NCBI GenBank assembly: GCA_018907035.1
Contig: JACCIC010000344.1
Coordinates: forward strand, 165,714-229,713
From: Sycobia sp. Sy_11
Taxonomy: Eukaryota; Arthropoda; Insecta; Hymenoptera; Epichrysomallidae
Direction of reading: 5' to 3'
Length of the DNA stretch: 64,000 bases
Every line of letters begins with the position of its first letter. Position 1 is the first letter of the stretch. Positions 47,001-57,725 of the stretch are shown one piece after another. The notes below the pieces were generated by a model, which worked only from the letters and a program-made list of their open reading frames with translations, searched no databases and was not told the DNA's origin. The translations under genes and the position numbers were made by a program.

Positions 47001-47678
47001 AGGATATGCACCCTTCTTCGTCACCTGGTTAACTGCGCTGTAGTCAATGCAGAAGCGGATCTTGCCGTCCTTCTTCGGCACGATCACCGGATAACTGCTC
47101 CACGAACTCTCCGATGGTTAGATGATTCCTTCGGCGAGAAGTCTGTCAACTTCTGCATGGGCCTGTCTTAGTAGCTTATCCGGTATACGGCGGAGGCGCT
47201 GTTTTATTGGTCGATGTCCTATCACGTCTATGTGATTAGGGGGCATCTGTGCAAGCTTTAGGACCCCTGTTTGCTTTGTTATTAGCTGGTCCAGCAGCTG
47301 GTTCAGCTGTCGCCTCTGTCCCTGCTCCAATGTCGCAATTCCATTTACTGCTACCAGGGCAGTGATCGCTTGGATTTCAGTGTTTGTGCGCGTTACAAAA
47401 TGTCGCACTATACTTCTAGGCGTCTGACAGGTCGTCTTGGTGAAGTCAATCCTCATCTGTAACTGGATTAAGATATGCATCTCAATAATGATATCGTACG
47501 TCAGGGATGTCGACACTCTGAAGCGCGCTGAAATCTTCTGTTCGTCTATTTTTAAAAGGAGGTCTACTTGTCCGTTATTGGAGCAGATCTGGCCATCTGG
47601 CAGCTGCATGAAGGACACTATCTGCATGATGGCTGATTTTATGATGCGTGCTGGTCGGAGTCTATCAGCTATATATAT
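47001..47678 (-). pseudogene. Protease end and RT N-terminal region of element D
   Basis: Begins at the LTR boundary with residues matching the middle of E's protease (DRLRPARIIKSAI), then MQLPDGQICSNNGQVDLLLK, ITALVAVNG and IKQRLRRIPDKLLRQAHAEV, ending EGII. A stop follows where RT continues in E (IEPSSSAWSSC). The protease active site is not present. Confidence 0.8.
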
Positions 47679-48059
47679 TGAAACCCCAGAACTCGAAGTT
47701 ATTACCTGCCGTGTGTCGATGTGTGCGTGGGCACTTCCACGCCGCTTCTCATTTGCTTAGCTAGAAGGGGACAGGGAAAAAGGAATAAGACACGCGGTAG
47801 TATGTATGAGTTATTAACAATTACAATACATTTTATTATATAGAACTTTCTTACAACGTTATAGTAGTTCCTACGCTACTCGCTAATTGCGGGATTCGCG
47901 ACGATACAATAAAGATAATATGAGTACGCGATAGATTACACTAAGATAATCCATAAAGATATTAGAATATAACATTATTCTAAATACTCGAGATATACTC
48001 TACTCGTACATCACCGCTACGCGACACACGGGGATCGCGAGGCACGGGCGTGGCGGCGA

Positions 48060-48126
<67 letters not shown>

Positions 48127-48494
48127 CAAAAGATATAAAAGTCTACTTGCCGCTGACGACGATGCTGTCATTGGACTTGAAGCTCGCTGGTGCTCGCTGC
48201 TGTCGCCTCGTATCAGGGCGGTTGGGCGCTCTCTCTCTCTCTCTCTCTCACTTACGCGGATGCGTAACGACGTGGCGGGCCGCGCTGCTATCTCTCGTTT
48301 CTCCTCATCCGCTTGTGCGGTTGCGCTCGGTCGCGGCTAGCAACCGATGATGGCGTCGCTGGCACGTAACGGTACACAAACGGCAGAGTTCGTTCTTCCT
48401 TAGCCGGTTCGCACTCTCAGTTCGGGGCTGCGGCAAGGCTATTACCGTGCGTGACTTTTCCTCACCTCCGGCTTACGCGCACAGAATCGTTACA
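47679..48494 (-). mobile_element. LTR of element D
   Basis: Minus strand from TGTAACGATTCTGT to GGGGTTTCA. Related to solo LTR G over about 250 bases, and to E in its TGTAAC/GGTTTCA-type ends. A splice-donor-like AGGTAATAA (GT at 47705-47704) lies 25 bases before its end. (TA)n at 48064-48120 and a CT/GA run at 48232-48250 are inside it. Confidence 0.75.
48064..48120. repeat. (TA)n microsatellite inside D LTR
   Basis: About 57 bases of TA dinucleotides. LTR G has no TA block at this site. Confidence 0.95.
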
Positions 48495-48776
48495 GATCTC
48501 ATTTCAACACGAAGGACGCTAATATGGCAACCTCGAACCTTTACTCAACTTCGGTCGACGGAAGAGAAAGTACAAAAAATATAAGGAGATGCAACGGGCG
48601 AAAGTGCGTCAGACTAAACGAACGTCGTAGACGAAAGTTCTCTTCTTTTCGAGCCGCGTACCAACAGTTGCGCTCCAAGCACCCTCGCGGCTCGCGCATA
48701 CAATTTCGCGAGCTCGCCCGAACATGCGCGGTTTTACCCGAGCGCTCTATCCTACAACCGCCGTTCAGGCAGTTAC

Positions 48777-48778
<2 letters not shown>
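48495..48778 (+). other. Unassigned GC-richer sequence between D and E
   Basis: A frame from 48524 (MATSNLYSTSVDG...) with basic RERRRR-type content runs into the TA microsatellite and has no recognisable domain. It ends near CAGTTACA, which could be an LTR end, but no partner was found. I see nothing else in it. Confidence 0.3.

Positions 48779-48821
<43 letters not shown>
48779..48821. repeat. (TA)n microsatellite, left flank of element E
   Basis: TA run directly before TGTAACCGCC. With the (AT)n at 61883-61910 it is the interrupted insertion target. Confidence 0.95.
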
Positions 48822-48824
<3 letters not shown>

Positions 48825-49993
48825 AACCGCCCGTTTGGCGGTCTCGTATGTGTTTAAAAACCGCGCGCGCGTTTACGCGAATAATGCGCACAAGAGCCCA
48901 TAGGGCGCGTGCGTATCGCCGCGCGACGCGACGCTCACTCGGAGAGAGGAAGGAGCGCTTCTTCTCTGTCGAGCCTTCGCCCGATATAGTTCGTTAGTTC
49001 GAGTACTGTGTAAATTGATATATACTCTTCGAGACTTTTGTCGAGGATAATTACGACATCCGTCACCAGTGTCGAGGCCTACACCTAGTGTATGTGCACG
49101 GTGATTAAAGTGCAAAACAGCGACAGAGGAGAGCTCCGAGCTCACCAGCTCTAAGCGTCGGCACCGCCGACCGAAGCTACTATCGCCGCTTGCTGCGAGA
49201 GAAAGAGAGAGAGAGAGGGCGAGCGCTTCCAGCCGCACCTCCATCACCAACGACGGGATTCTCCGGAGCCCGCAGCCAAGGACCGCCCGACAGGAGTCGT
49301 GCGAGCCGCCCGTGCGTCCGATCTCTGCCGACGGCTTCCGTGCCCGTCGGCCGCCATCCAGCCGTCGCCGCAATCAGCGGCCTTCGTCTCTCGAGGTTAC
49401 GCCCGAGAGAGAGAGAGAGAGGAAGAGACGCCGGCAGCGTCTCTACCATCCACTAGGACGAGCAGCGGCAGGGTGCTCAGCGGTCTACGTTCCCTACAGG
49501 CAAGTGGAAATTATGTGCGTCTCGACAGCTCGCGGTAGATAGATTAGCCACGCCAGCCGACGGCGTGTTCGTGTGTAGTATGCGCGTGTATCGTGCAACC
49601 CCTTTCCCTTCGTCCCCTATCGCTCGTGTATTATAATTGTTAGTTCCCGTGTTATACCGCGCTTTGTATTATAAATATAACTCCGTGCTTAAGTATAAAT
49701 TATAAATCCGTGCCGTGAATCCGCGATTAAATATAGTTACGAGTACGCCGTGAATGCATGTGTGAATGGCCGGGACTCAAGTGTACCGTGTGTGTGTGAA
49801 GAATGTGTGAGAGTGAGAGAGAGCGAACGCGCGTATATTAAATAAAGGAGCCATGTGCTTGAGTTGAATTCTAATAGCGTTTATTGTTCATTTCGCCCAT
49901 TCTCCTGTATCATTTCCCGTTCTCCCTTAGGAAAACCAGGCCAGCCGACACGCAGTTTATGCAGGTAAGCATAGCCGCAAAAATGCGGTTATA
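48822..49993 (+). mobile_element. 5' LTR of element E
   Basis: 1172 bases, TGTAACCGCC to GCGGTTATA (an imperfect terminal inverted repeat). GA microsatellites at about 49199-49218 and 49408-49425, AATAAA at 49841-49846. GC-rich frames (48873-49542) on both strands are low-complexity RERERER translations. Confidence 0.9.
49961..49970 (+). promoter_or_regulatory. 5' splice donor in U5 of element E
   Basis: GCAG/GTAAGC, GT at 49965, 28 bases before the LTR end. Repeated at 61854 in the 3' LTR. Confidence 0.5.
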
Positions 49994-49995
49994 AA

Positions 49996-50016
49996 TGGCG
50001 ACCAACAGCGTGGGGC
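49996..50016 (+). promoter_or_regulatory. Primer binding site of element E (variant tRNA-Lys type)
   Basis: TGGCGACCAACAGCGTGGGGC. It equals the tRNA-Lys site of element F except for one substitution (C to A) and three inserted bases. It sits two bases after the LTR end. Derivation from the Lys site is inferred. Confidence 0.65.
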
Positions 50017-52164
50017 CCGCGGCACGTGCGTGTTGAATACGCGACAAGCGTGGCTGAGCGGCCATTTTGGCTCAGCAGCAGCAATCGGCTGCTATAGCAA
50101 CGGAGAGAAGCTTCACGCATAAGCATAAATGATTCTCGTTTCCTCCCTTTCGTTTCCTTTTTAAATAAATGTATTAACGTATCGACAATTAGTTAGTGCA
50201 GGGCATCGTTTTAATAATTTAAAATATTTTACTTATTGATATATAATATACAAGTTCTTGTATTTCTTCAAGGTGCTCTCTTTTAAGCTGAAGTAAAAAT
50301 TATTTACTCGCTTTGAGTAAATAAATAAATTAATAATAGAAAGCACCTTGTAGAAGAGAAGTAAACAGAACAAGCACAAAACTCCTTGACTGAAGTCAAG
50401 AAAGGAAAAGAGATTGAGAAGCGCTTGTTGTCAAGTGCTTAAGTGATTAAGTGATAAATTTTCACGAATAGTTTAACTGTTTAGTATTAATACTCTGACG
50501 GCTTGTTGTGTTTACTTGACCTCGTTGAATGCTTCAATGTAATATATAGTGAAAATTGATATAATAGCAGACATTCGTGAACGTATTTATATATAAAAGC
50601 ATATTGTGGTGGATGAGTATAATATACGCTTTTCAGGTTTAATTAAGATACATGTGCTTAGTGAGTAAATAAGACTATATGTCATATTCACTCATCACAC
50701 CACGCTTTCTGTCGTTTCACGTTATATGCTGAAGGATATAAATGCGTTTAAGTGTCTTATTTCTGAGCATACTTGATTTGGTGTGCATTCGCATTTTTCT
50801 TTATTCACCTTAAGTAGTCAATTCAATAAGCACCTGTGACAACAGGAAGTATGCCCAGAAATACTACCGCTTTTATTATATAAAATACTATTCATATGTT
50901 ATCATATATTCTTTTATTACATAACATTTATTTATGATTACTTATATTTTTATATTTTTGAAATTATATAAGTCTGAAATTATATATGCAAATTATATTT
51001 ATATGTGTAACGTTGCCCCTGCCGATATTCATGTCCCTTGTATTTTTACAATTTTCTTTTTCCTTCTGATTATTCTTTTTTTTCTCTGTGGTATTGTCGT
51101 TACTCTAGGCTCCCTTATATGGCACTTTGCCATTCTACAGTTAGCATCGCCCTTTTTAATAAAAATAGCTTCCAACCTTCAATTGCAATTACCACATAGC
51201 TCAACACACAAGAGTTTCGAGCACTGCAAAGGATCAGCTGGATTTAGATGTGGAAAATTTTTTTTGTATCATTTCACCAGTAGTATCTCCCATACAACAG
51301 CACACTGAAAGTGACAGCTGTGCAGAAGAGTGGTATAGCCGGTGCTACTGACCACTATTAATCATCGAGAATTATTTAATCTACCTCGCACACGCTTACA
51401 TATGAATTTATGTGTGAAAACACCCCTATTTTATACATAGACCCTGTCGAAATTAAGATTACATCATATACATTCTGATATCATAGAAGGATATCAGACC
51501 GACTCGACATACCTGATTTAATTGGAAAAACTGAAGAACCGAGCATTTGATTAGAAACAAGTGCATTAAACAACGATAAATCCGAAGAAACTATATTTAC
51601 ATAAATAATTAATACTTGATAATATTAGTCGGCATAACCTCACTTTTGAACTCAAATAAAAGTGAATGTATATAATAACCTGTGATAAGCATAAATTAAA
51701 TAATAATAACTAAACGTGCGAATAAATATCAATTCTAATCATTTGTGTGAATGAATAAAAATAACAATGTAAATAAATAATAATTAACATAATAGCATTA
51801 ATAACAAGAGACATAAAACAAGAACAGATATAAACTGACAACTATAATAATTCCTCGAGAATTAACAAATTAGTGCAAGGACTATTAATAGTAAAGCCTT
51901 AGAATATATAAATCATTTTCTTTTCTTTTCTTGTGTAATTGAACTCTTCAAGCCCTCATGGAAAATTTTACAGCACCAACTTAAGGACCAGCCAGCATCC
52001 ATAATACCTAAACGGATATTACTATTATACTTTCTATATTCAGAAAGGAAATTATAGTAATTTTATATAGAAATAAGTCTCTCTTACTGATATCTTCATT
52101 ATTATTAAGGTAAACATGGGAATAAACTAACAAACAAATAAACAAATCACAATAACAATTAATA

Positions 52165-52208
<44 letters not shown>

Positions 52209-52613
52209 AGATTGGATTTATTTATTAAAAAATTACTTGGATTAGATTTTTTTTTTGTTTTGAAAAATAAAACAGAAGCATAAATCGTTATTACTTATAA
52301 ACTATCTAAAATTTTATTTTAAATATTCCAATTTTTTTTTTGGGTCATTCAAAAAGAAAACAATTTAAAATACGAAATATTATCGTTATATTATATTTTC
52401 ATACTATATGTACAACATAGAATTACTATAATACCTCCGTTTCTCGACGGTAATAAAAACATTTTTAATAAATAGTAAAATAGGTAATAAATAAACACAA
52501 CGTAATAAAATTTAAAAATAACAATAAATAGCAACGGCAGTTATTTCTTTTTACATCAAGAACGAGTATAAAGTGCTAAGCTAACCGATTCGAACGAACA
52601 CACAATTATAGTC
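50017..52613 (+). other. AT-rich leader of element E
   Basis: 2.6 kb without a supported gene. The first ~100 bases resemble the leader of F (GCGGCCATTTTGGC). A hydrophobic 124-residue frame at 50934-51308 (FFLLIILFFLCGIVVTLG) is unsupported by any homologue here and by codon use. A run of 40 A lies at 52167-52206. Confidence 0.6.
52167..52206. repeat. Poly-A run of about 40
   Basis: Homopolymer in the E leader. No duplicated flank was seen that would mark a retroposed insertion. Confidence 0.95.
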
Positions 52614-54541
52614 ATGGACGTCAACAATAATAATGAGGTAAAATCCTCCAACTCTCGGTTATCGGAAGAAATGGGAGACTCAATAGTCTTTTCGGCGAAA
52701 TGCCTATCAATCAGCTAGCCCGTGAGGCCGAGAAAAACAATGTACGAACCGATGACGATCCCGAAAAATTAAAAGACAGAATGATTCGTTTTGAGCTGCG
52801 GCGCTTACTTGGCCCCGAAGCGGCCATCTGGCACTCAGAAATGGATGAGCTGAGAACCTCGGAAGGCCAGTCCGAGCTGAGCGAGATCTCAGAGATGCTG
52901 AGCTCGACAGCTCTAGAAGAAAATAAAAAAGAATTGCCAGCCACAGCTCATAACGCAGGAATAGTTATACCAAACCAACAACCAACAACCTCAGCGAGGT
53001 TGCAATGGCCAGGACAATCACAGGGGCTAATGACGCAGATACCAGCCAACAGTGCCCACACAGAAGAAAAGGCAGAATTCATGCCGACAGCGGCATACAG
53101 CTGGCCGATGCCACCTTATGGCAATATGTGGCAGTATCCCCAACTGAATACCCTACCGCCAAATATACCGACACCTGAACAGCAACACACGATGCACAGT
53201 ACCGCCGTCCGGCACACGGAAAATACGTATTTGCAAGAAACCCGGACTGACCAGTTACTACGCCAATGGCGGGTACAATTTGCGGGGGAGCCAAAATAGG
53301 ATGTAGAAGAATTTATTGACAGGCTGGAGGAAACAATGGACAGCCTCAACATCCCGGCTCCAGAGATCCTTAAGCTAATCCCTGGCATTCTAAGTGGTAC
53401 AGCACGTATATGGGCACGACCTATTAGCAAGACATGGAAGACTCTCGCTGACTTCAAGGCAGCTCTACGGTGCCAATTTCGGCCCACAGACTATTCCTCG
53501 AGGTTAGAGGAGGAATTACGAGACAGAACTCAAGGTTCGAAAGAACCGATCGGTTCGTACCTAAGGTGCATGCGAGTACTACTTAGCAAACTGTCATCCA
53601 CCCTCCCTCTCGAGTTGCAACTCGATCGAGTATACCAGAATTTAAATCCGGATTACCTAGATAAAATCAATAGAAACGAGTTTAAATCGATTGACGAGCT
53701 GCTGCTGCTAGGTCAGAGGCTAGAGCTGAAAAGAGAGCTAGCTCGCCGTTATAAGGAGCCACCGGCAGTAGAAGACTGCCTGGTAAGCACAGCAGCATGC
53801 TCGCCAAGCGAAAGAAACAACAGGCGCTCGAGGTTAGCTGCTCTAGACAGCGACAAAACGAAAAAGGCGCAGAAGCATGTGACGCTAACCGAACCGTCAG
53901 CGCCAATATTAACTAGAACTGACGAGGAGAACCCTCACGATACGAGAAAACCACGTAGCTACAGCCCCTCGCCACGAAGAGCGAGAACGTCATTATCCGA
54001 ACACGAAAGAAAAAACGTGAGCCGACAACGGACACCCTCACCAGGACCACGGTTATCGTCTAATCGATACCGATCCCCATCACCCTACAGAAGATCCACC
54101 TCCCCCTCATTACCCAGATACCGATCCCCTTCACCATATTACAACAGTTACGAGACCAACCGACCCTACCGTAGTCCCTCACGACGTAACAACAGATCAC
54201 AATCTCCCGGTTATCGCTACGAGAGATCGTGCCGCGAGGAGTACCGAGATCGACCCGCTCGACACACAGATAATCGCTCGCCAGACAGGCAACCTTCTGG
54301 AAACAATTTAAAACGTAATTACTGGGAAAGGCGCTCGCCTGAGCGGATCTCGCGCTCATCGTACGAGCAACACATGAACAGCAGCATGAGCAATAGACGC
54401 GATGACGAAAGACCCTGCTGGACATGTAAACATCCAGGGCACTGGGCTGACAGATGCCCAGAAAGAAAGCAGCTACACTGCTACAATTGCGGTGAAAAAG
54501 ACGTCAACGCGCAATTGCCCGCGCTGCGGTCCCGCCGATAG
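52614..54541 (+). pseudogene. gag of element E with SR-like domain
   Basis: Likely start ATG 52614 (MDVNNNNEVKSSNSRLSEEM). The frame shifts near 52690 into the frame that continues to 54541. A TAG at 53297-53299 interrupts the capsid region (FAGEPK/DVEEFIDRLEE). Capsid-like helices run from about 53230 to 53770 (RIWARPISKTWKTLADFKAA, FRPTDYSSRLEEEL). From about 53940 to 54300 lies an Arg/Ser-Pro domain (RYRSPSPYRRSTSPS, RYRSPSPYYNSYE, YRSPSRRNNRSQSPGYR). A zinc knuckle (CWTCKHPGHWADRC) and a second, frame-broken one (CYNCGEK...) follow. The SR-like domain between capsid and nucleocapsid is unusual. Confidence 0.88.
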
Positions 54542-54831
54542 ACCGGGAAACGCCTAGGGGAACAAGCACCAGGAGCCAGCTTCGATACCCCGCACGACAA
54601 GGCTCCACAATCACGGGAGAACAACCCCAATAGAAAATGCCCAATAGCCCGGGATGTCACGAGCACATACCCAACGGCTCAAATCCACGAGGAAGAGAAT
54701 CGCTTCTTCCTCAGCATTGAAATAATGGGGAAGATATTCCCCGCGCTAATAGATCCTGGCGCAAGGAAATCTTATATCGGCCCGACCCGGGCAAATTAAT
54801 AGAATCGGCCGTCTTACCGATTCAGTCATAC
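54542..54831 (+). pseudogene. Protease of element E (frame change inside)
   Basis: FFLSIEIMGKIFPALIDPGA...SYIG: the active site is Asp-Pro-Gly (54752) instead of the usual Asp-Ser/Thr-Gly. The frame stops at GPTRAN and changes near 54790 into that of the following ORF. DSG to DPG may be inactivating or a late mutation; A, B and C have DSG. Confidence 0.75.
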
Positions 54832-56484
54832 ATGCAGATGCCAGACGGCAAGCTCTGCCCGAACGACGGGGAAGTAGACCTGTCGTTACAAATCGACGGC
54901 CAGAGATTTAAGGACCGGTTTAAGCTCTCTAAAAGACTCCAATACGACCTCATAATAGGGATGGATATCCTCACCCTAATGAAGGTCACAATCAACTTTG
55001 CGGAAGCTACTTGGCACACGCACCGAAACATCAAGCGACACTTCGTGACGCCCGGTAATGTGCCTCAGCAAACCATCACCGCTCTAGTAGCCGTGAATGG
55101 AGTAGCCCGTCTGAGTGCGGCTGAAAGGAACAAGCTCGAGAGGTTACTGCGTAACCTTATACCACCACCGAGCAAGATCCTAAAGCTTGCAAAAATGCAG
55201 CCGCACCACATCGACGTACAGGGGCACCAGCCCATTAAACAAAGAGTGCGTCGAATCCCAGACCGGCTACTCAGGCAAGCACACGAGGAAATAGACAGGC
55301 TGCTAGCTGAGGGCATTATCGAACCATCGTCCAGCGCATGGAGTAGTTGCCCTGTGATTGTGCCAAAGACGTATGGGAAAATCCGCTTCTGCATAGACTA
55401 CAGAGCGGTGAATCACATGACAAGGAAAGACGCCTACCCGCTGCCCCACATGGATGTCTTATTAGACAATCTAAGGGACGCTCGGTATCTATCCAAGATA
55501 GATCTGAGCCAGGCGTACCACCAAATTCCCTTAGAGGAGGGCAGCAAAGAAATCACCGCCTTTGCAGTCCCGCAGAAAGGACTCTTCCAGTATACACGAC
55601 TTCCGTACGGGCTAACTAACGCCCCAGCCAGCTTTCAGAGAGGCATGGATCGTATTTTTGGGCCGGAATGGCAGCCAACCGTTTTCGTCTACATGGACGA
55701 TATTATAATCGCCACTAAGACGTTCGAGCAGCACACTCGAAAATTAACAGCGGTGCTAGCATGCCTCAATGAGGTGAGGTTGCAAATAAATAAAGATAAA
55801 TCCGAGTTCTGCTGCCCCGAGGTCAAATATCTAGGGTATATAGTAGACGAAAACGGCCTACGCACAGATCTGAAGCAGCTGCGGGCTTTTCTCGGCATGG
55901 TTGGGTGGTATGCCCGCTTTATCAAAGCGTTAGCCGAGATAAAGTTACCCCTAACGAAATTACTGAAGAAAAATGTCAAATGGCATTGGGGTCCGGCCCA
56001 ACAAGAAGCATTTGATAAGTTAAAGATCCTCCTTACACAAGCACCAATACTTGCTCGCCCTACGCAAAACAAGGCGTACACACTCCAAACGGACGCAAGC
56101 AGCTATGCTCTGGGGGCCGTGCTCAGTCAGCAGAGCAACGGCGAGGAACACCCCATCGCTTATGCGAATAGGACTCTCAACCCAGCAGAGTCAAACTACA
56201 CAGTTACGGAGAAAGATTGTCTAGCTGTCCTGTGGGCCGTGGAGAAATTTCGAGGCTACTTGCTAGGCGAGAGATTCACGGTCATAACAGACCATAGTAG
56301 CCTAAAATGGCTACATACTCTCAAGAACCCGACGGGCCGCCTAGCAAGATGGGTGACAGCACTCCAAGCTTACAACATGGAGATAGTGCATCGTAAAGGA
56401 GCATTACACCACGTACCGGACGCTCTCTTTAGACCCCCCCCCCCAACATCCCCAATCTCCTACCGCCCCGATTACCCCGATTGA
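54832..56484 (+). CDS. Protease end, reverse transcriptase and RNase H of element E
   Basis: 550 open codons, part of Pol rather than an independent gene. RT motifs FCIDYRAVN, YLSKIDLSQAYHQIPL, YTRLPYGLTNAPASFQ, FVYMDDIIIAT (55682-55714), LGYIVDENGLRTD and KQLRAFLGMVGWYARF. RNase H has QTDASSYALGAVLSQ, TEKDCLAVLWAVEKF and VITDHSSLKWL. About 14 residues present in D between RTD and KQLR are missing, an in-frame deletion in the connection. Residues 1-60 are the second half of protease (YDLIIGMDIL). The frame ends after a C11 run. No ATG context is expected here, since the protein is made as Gag-Pol. Confidence 0.9.
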   Translation: MQMPDGKLCPNDGEVDLSLQIDGQRFKDRFKLSKRLQYDLIIGMDILTLMKVTINFAEATWHTHRNIKRHFVTPGNVPQQTITALVAVNGVARLSAAERNKLERLLRNLIPPPSKILKLAKMQPHHIDVQGHQPIKQRVRRIPDRLLRQAHEEIDRLLAEGIIEPSSSAWSSCPVIVPKTYGKIRFCIDYRAVNHMTRKDAYPLPHMDVLLDNLRDARYLSKIDLSQAYHQIPLEEGSKEITAFAVPQKGLFQYTRLPYGLTNAPASFQRGMDRIFGPEWQPTVFVYMDDIIIATKTFEQHTRKLTAVLACLNEVRLQINKDKSEFCCPEVKYLGYIVDENGLRTDLKQLRAFLGMVGWYARFIKALAEIKLPLTKLLKKNVKWHWGPAQQEAFDKLKILLTQAPILARPTQNKAYTLQTDASSYALGAVLSQQSNGEEHPIAYANRTLNPAESNYTVTEKDCLAVLWAVEKFRGYLLGERFTVITDHSSLKWLHTLKNPTGRLARWVTALQAYNMEIVHRKGALHHVPDALFRPPPPTSPISYRPDYPD

Positions 56485-57725
56485 GAAAGACGAATGGTAC
56501 AAGACTAAAATCAAGGACATACGTAAAAACCCAGAAAAACATCCGGACTGGGCAGTCAAAGGTGACAACATTTATAAACATCGCCCAAACGAATTTAGTA
56601 ACATCATAGGCGACAGTCCCGATGACTGGAAATTGACGATACCCTACAGAGACCGAGAACGCGTCTTACACGAGTGCCATAGCACCCCAACGTCCGGACA
56701 CTTCGGCGTTGAGAAGACGGCGCACAAGATTAACCAACTATATTACTGGCCTGGGATGCCTAACGACATCCACGCCTATGTCAAACACTGCCCTGAGTGC
56801 CAGATCCATAAGGTATCTCAGAGGGCACCGGCAAGTCTAATGGCGCAACGCAATATCGAAGGCCCATGGACCAGCGTGGCAGCTGACATAGTGGGGCCCT
56901 TCCCGGCCAGTAAAGGCCAACATAAATATCTTTTGATATTTGAAGACCTTTTTACAAAATATATAGAAGTGAGACCTCTCCGGAAAGCCACAGGCATTAC
57001 CATCGCCAAGGCGCTGGAAGAGCTAGTTGTACTTAGGTGGAGATGCCCGAAATATCTCATCACCGACAACGGCACTGAGTTCGCCAACAACACACTGAGG
57101 GCTAAACTAAGCGAACTAGGCATCATCCACCAGTGCATAGCGCCTTACCACGCGCAGGCAAACCCCGTCGAGAGGGTCAACAGAGTTGTAAAAACAATGA
57201 TCGCTACATTCGTAGGAAGCGATCACAAGGATTGGGATCTACACCTCCCTGAGTTCGCGTTCGCGGTAAACACCGCCGTACACGCGAGTACGCAGGCGTC
57301 GCCTGCATTCCTAAACTTTGGCAGGCAGCCAAGAGAAATGCCGACGTACAGAAACACTCAGGGAACACCACCGCAGTTAGTGTCGTTGACTTTCTCTGAC
57401 TGGCTGAACCGTGTTAAGAGGCTGCCAGCCATCCACGAGATGGTTAGGAAAAACTTATGTTCAGCCAGTGAGAAGCAGGCAAAATACTATAACCGGAGAC
57501 GGAGACAAGATACATTTAATATACATGACCTGGTGTGTAGGCGCAACCATGTCTTATCGTTAGGCTCCGATAGATTTGCAGCGAAATTAGCGCCAAAATT
57601 CGTTGCCCCATGCCGAATTATCCGAAAAGTTTCCCCGGTTATATACGAAGTAGAGGACGTGAATACAGGGAAAAAGACAACGACACACATCTCAGATCTA
57701 AAGAGATACTACTCTGATAACACGT
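56445..57725 (+). CDS. Integrase of element E
   Basis: Open in the frame after the C-run, though its first ATG is 56633. EKHPDWAVKGDNIYKHRP leads to the HHCC zinc domain (HECHSTPTSGHFG; CPECQIHK), the core with AADIVGPFPASKGQ, LITDNGTEFAN and NPVERVNRVVK (D, D and E all present), and the C-terminal domain (FNIHDLVCRRNHVLS, KFVAPCRIIRKVSPVIYEVE). Domain order and length are normal for the family. The frame continues to 58207, but the Arg/Pro-rich sequence after ~57725 is probably the wrong frame (compare D). Confidence 0.9.

Larger units (their letters stand above)
43640..48494 (-). mobile_element. Element D: gypsy pol with 5' LTR, gag deleted
   Basis: Minus strand: LTR (48494-47679), then at once the end of protease, RT, RNase H, integrase and a post-integrase region, broken by several frameshifts. 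Leader, primer site, gag and the protease active site are missing. It is a sister of element E by sequence of every shared domain. No 3' LTR was found; the left limit is the repeat at 43640. Confidence 0.85.

Noticed and set aside
48524..48826. Basic 100-residue ORF between D and E
   Set aside because: Runs into a TA microsatellite and shows no domain; kept only as unassigned sequence.
48873..49542. Several GC-rich ORFs in the E 5' LTR (repeated at 60852-61413)
   Set aside because: They occur on both strands and in all frames, centre on GA-repeat RERERE runs, and change length with the microsatellite between the two LTRs.
50934..51308. Hydrophobic 124-residue ORF in the leader of E, resembling a membrane protein
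   Set aside because: Composition is that of translated AT-rich DNA, with no homologue in F, D or other copies and no start context.
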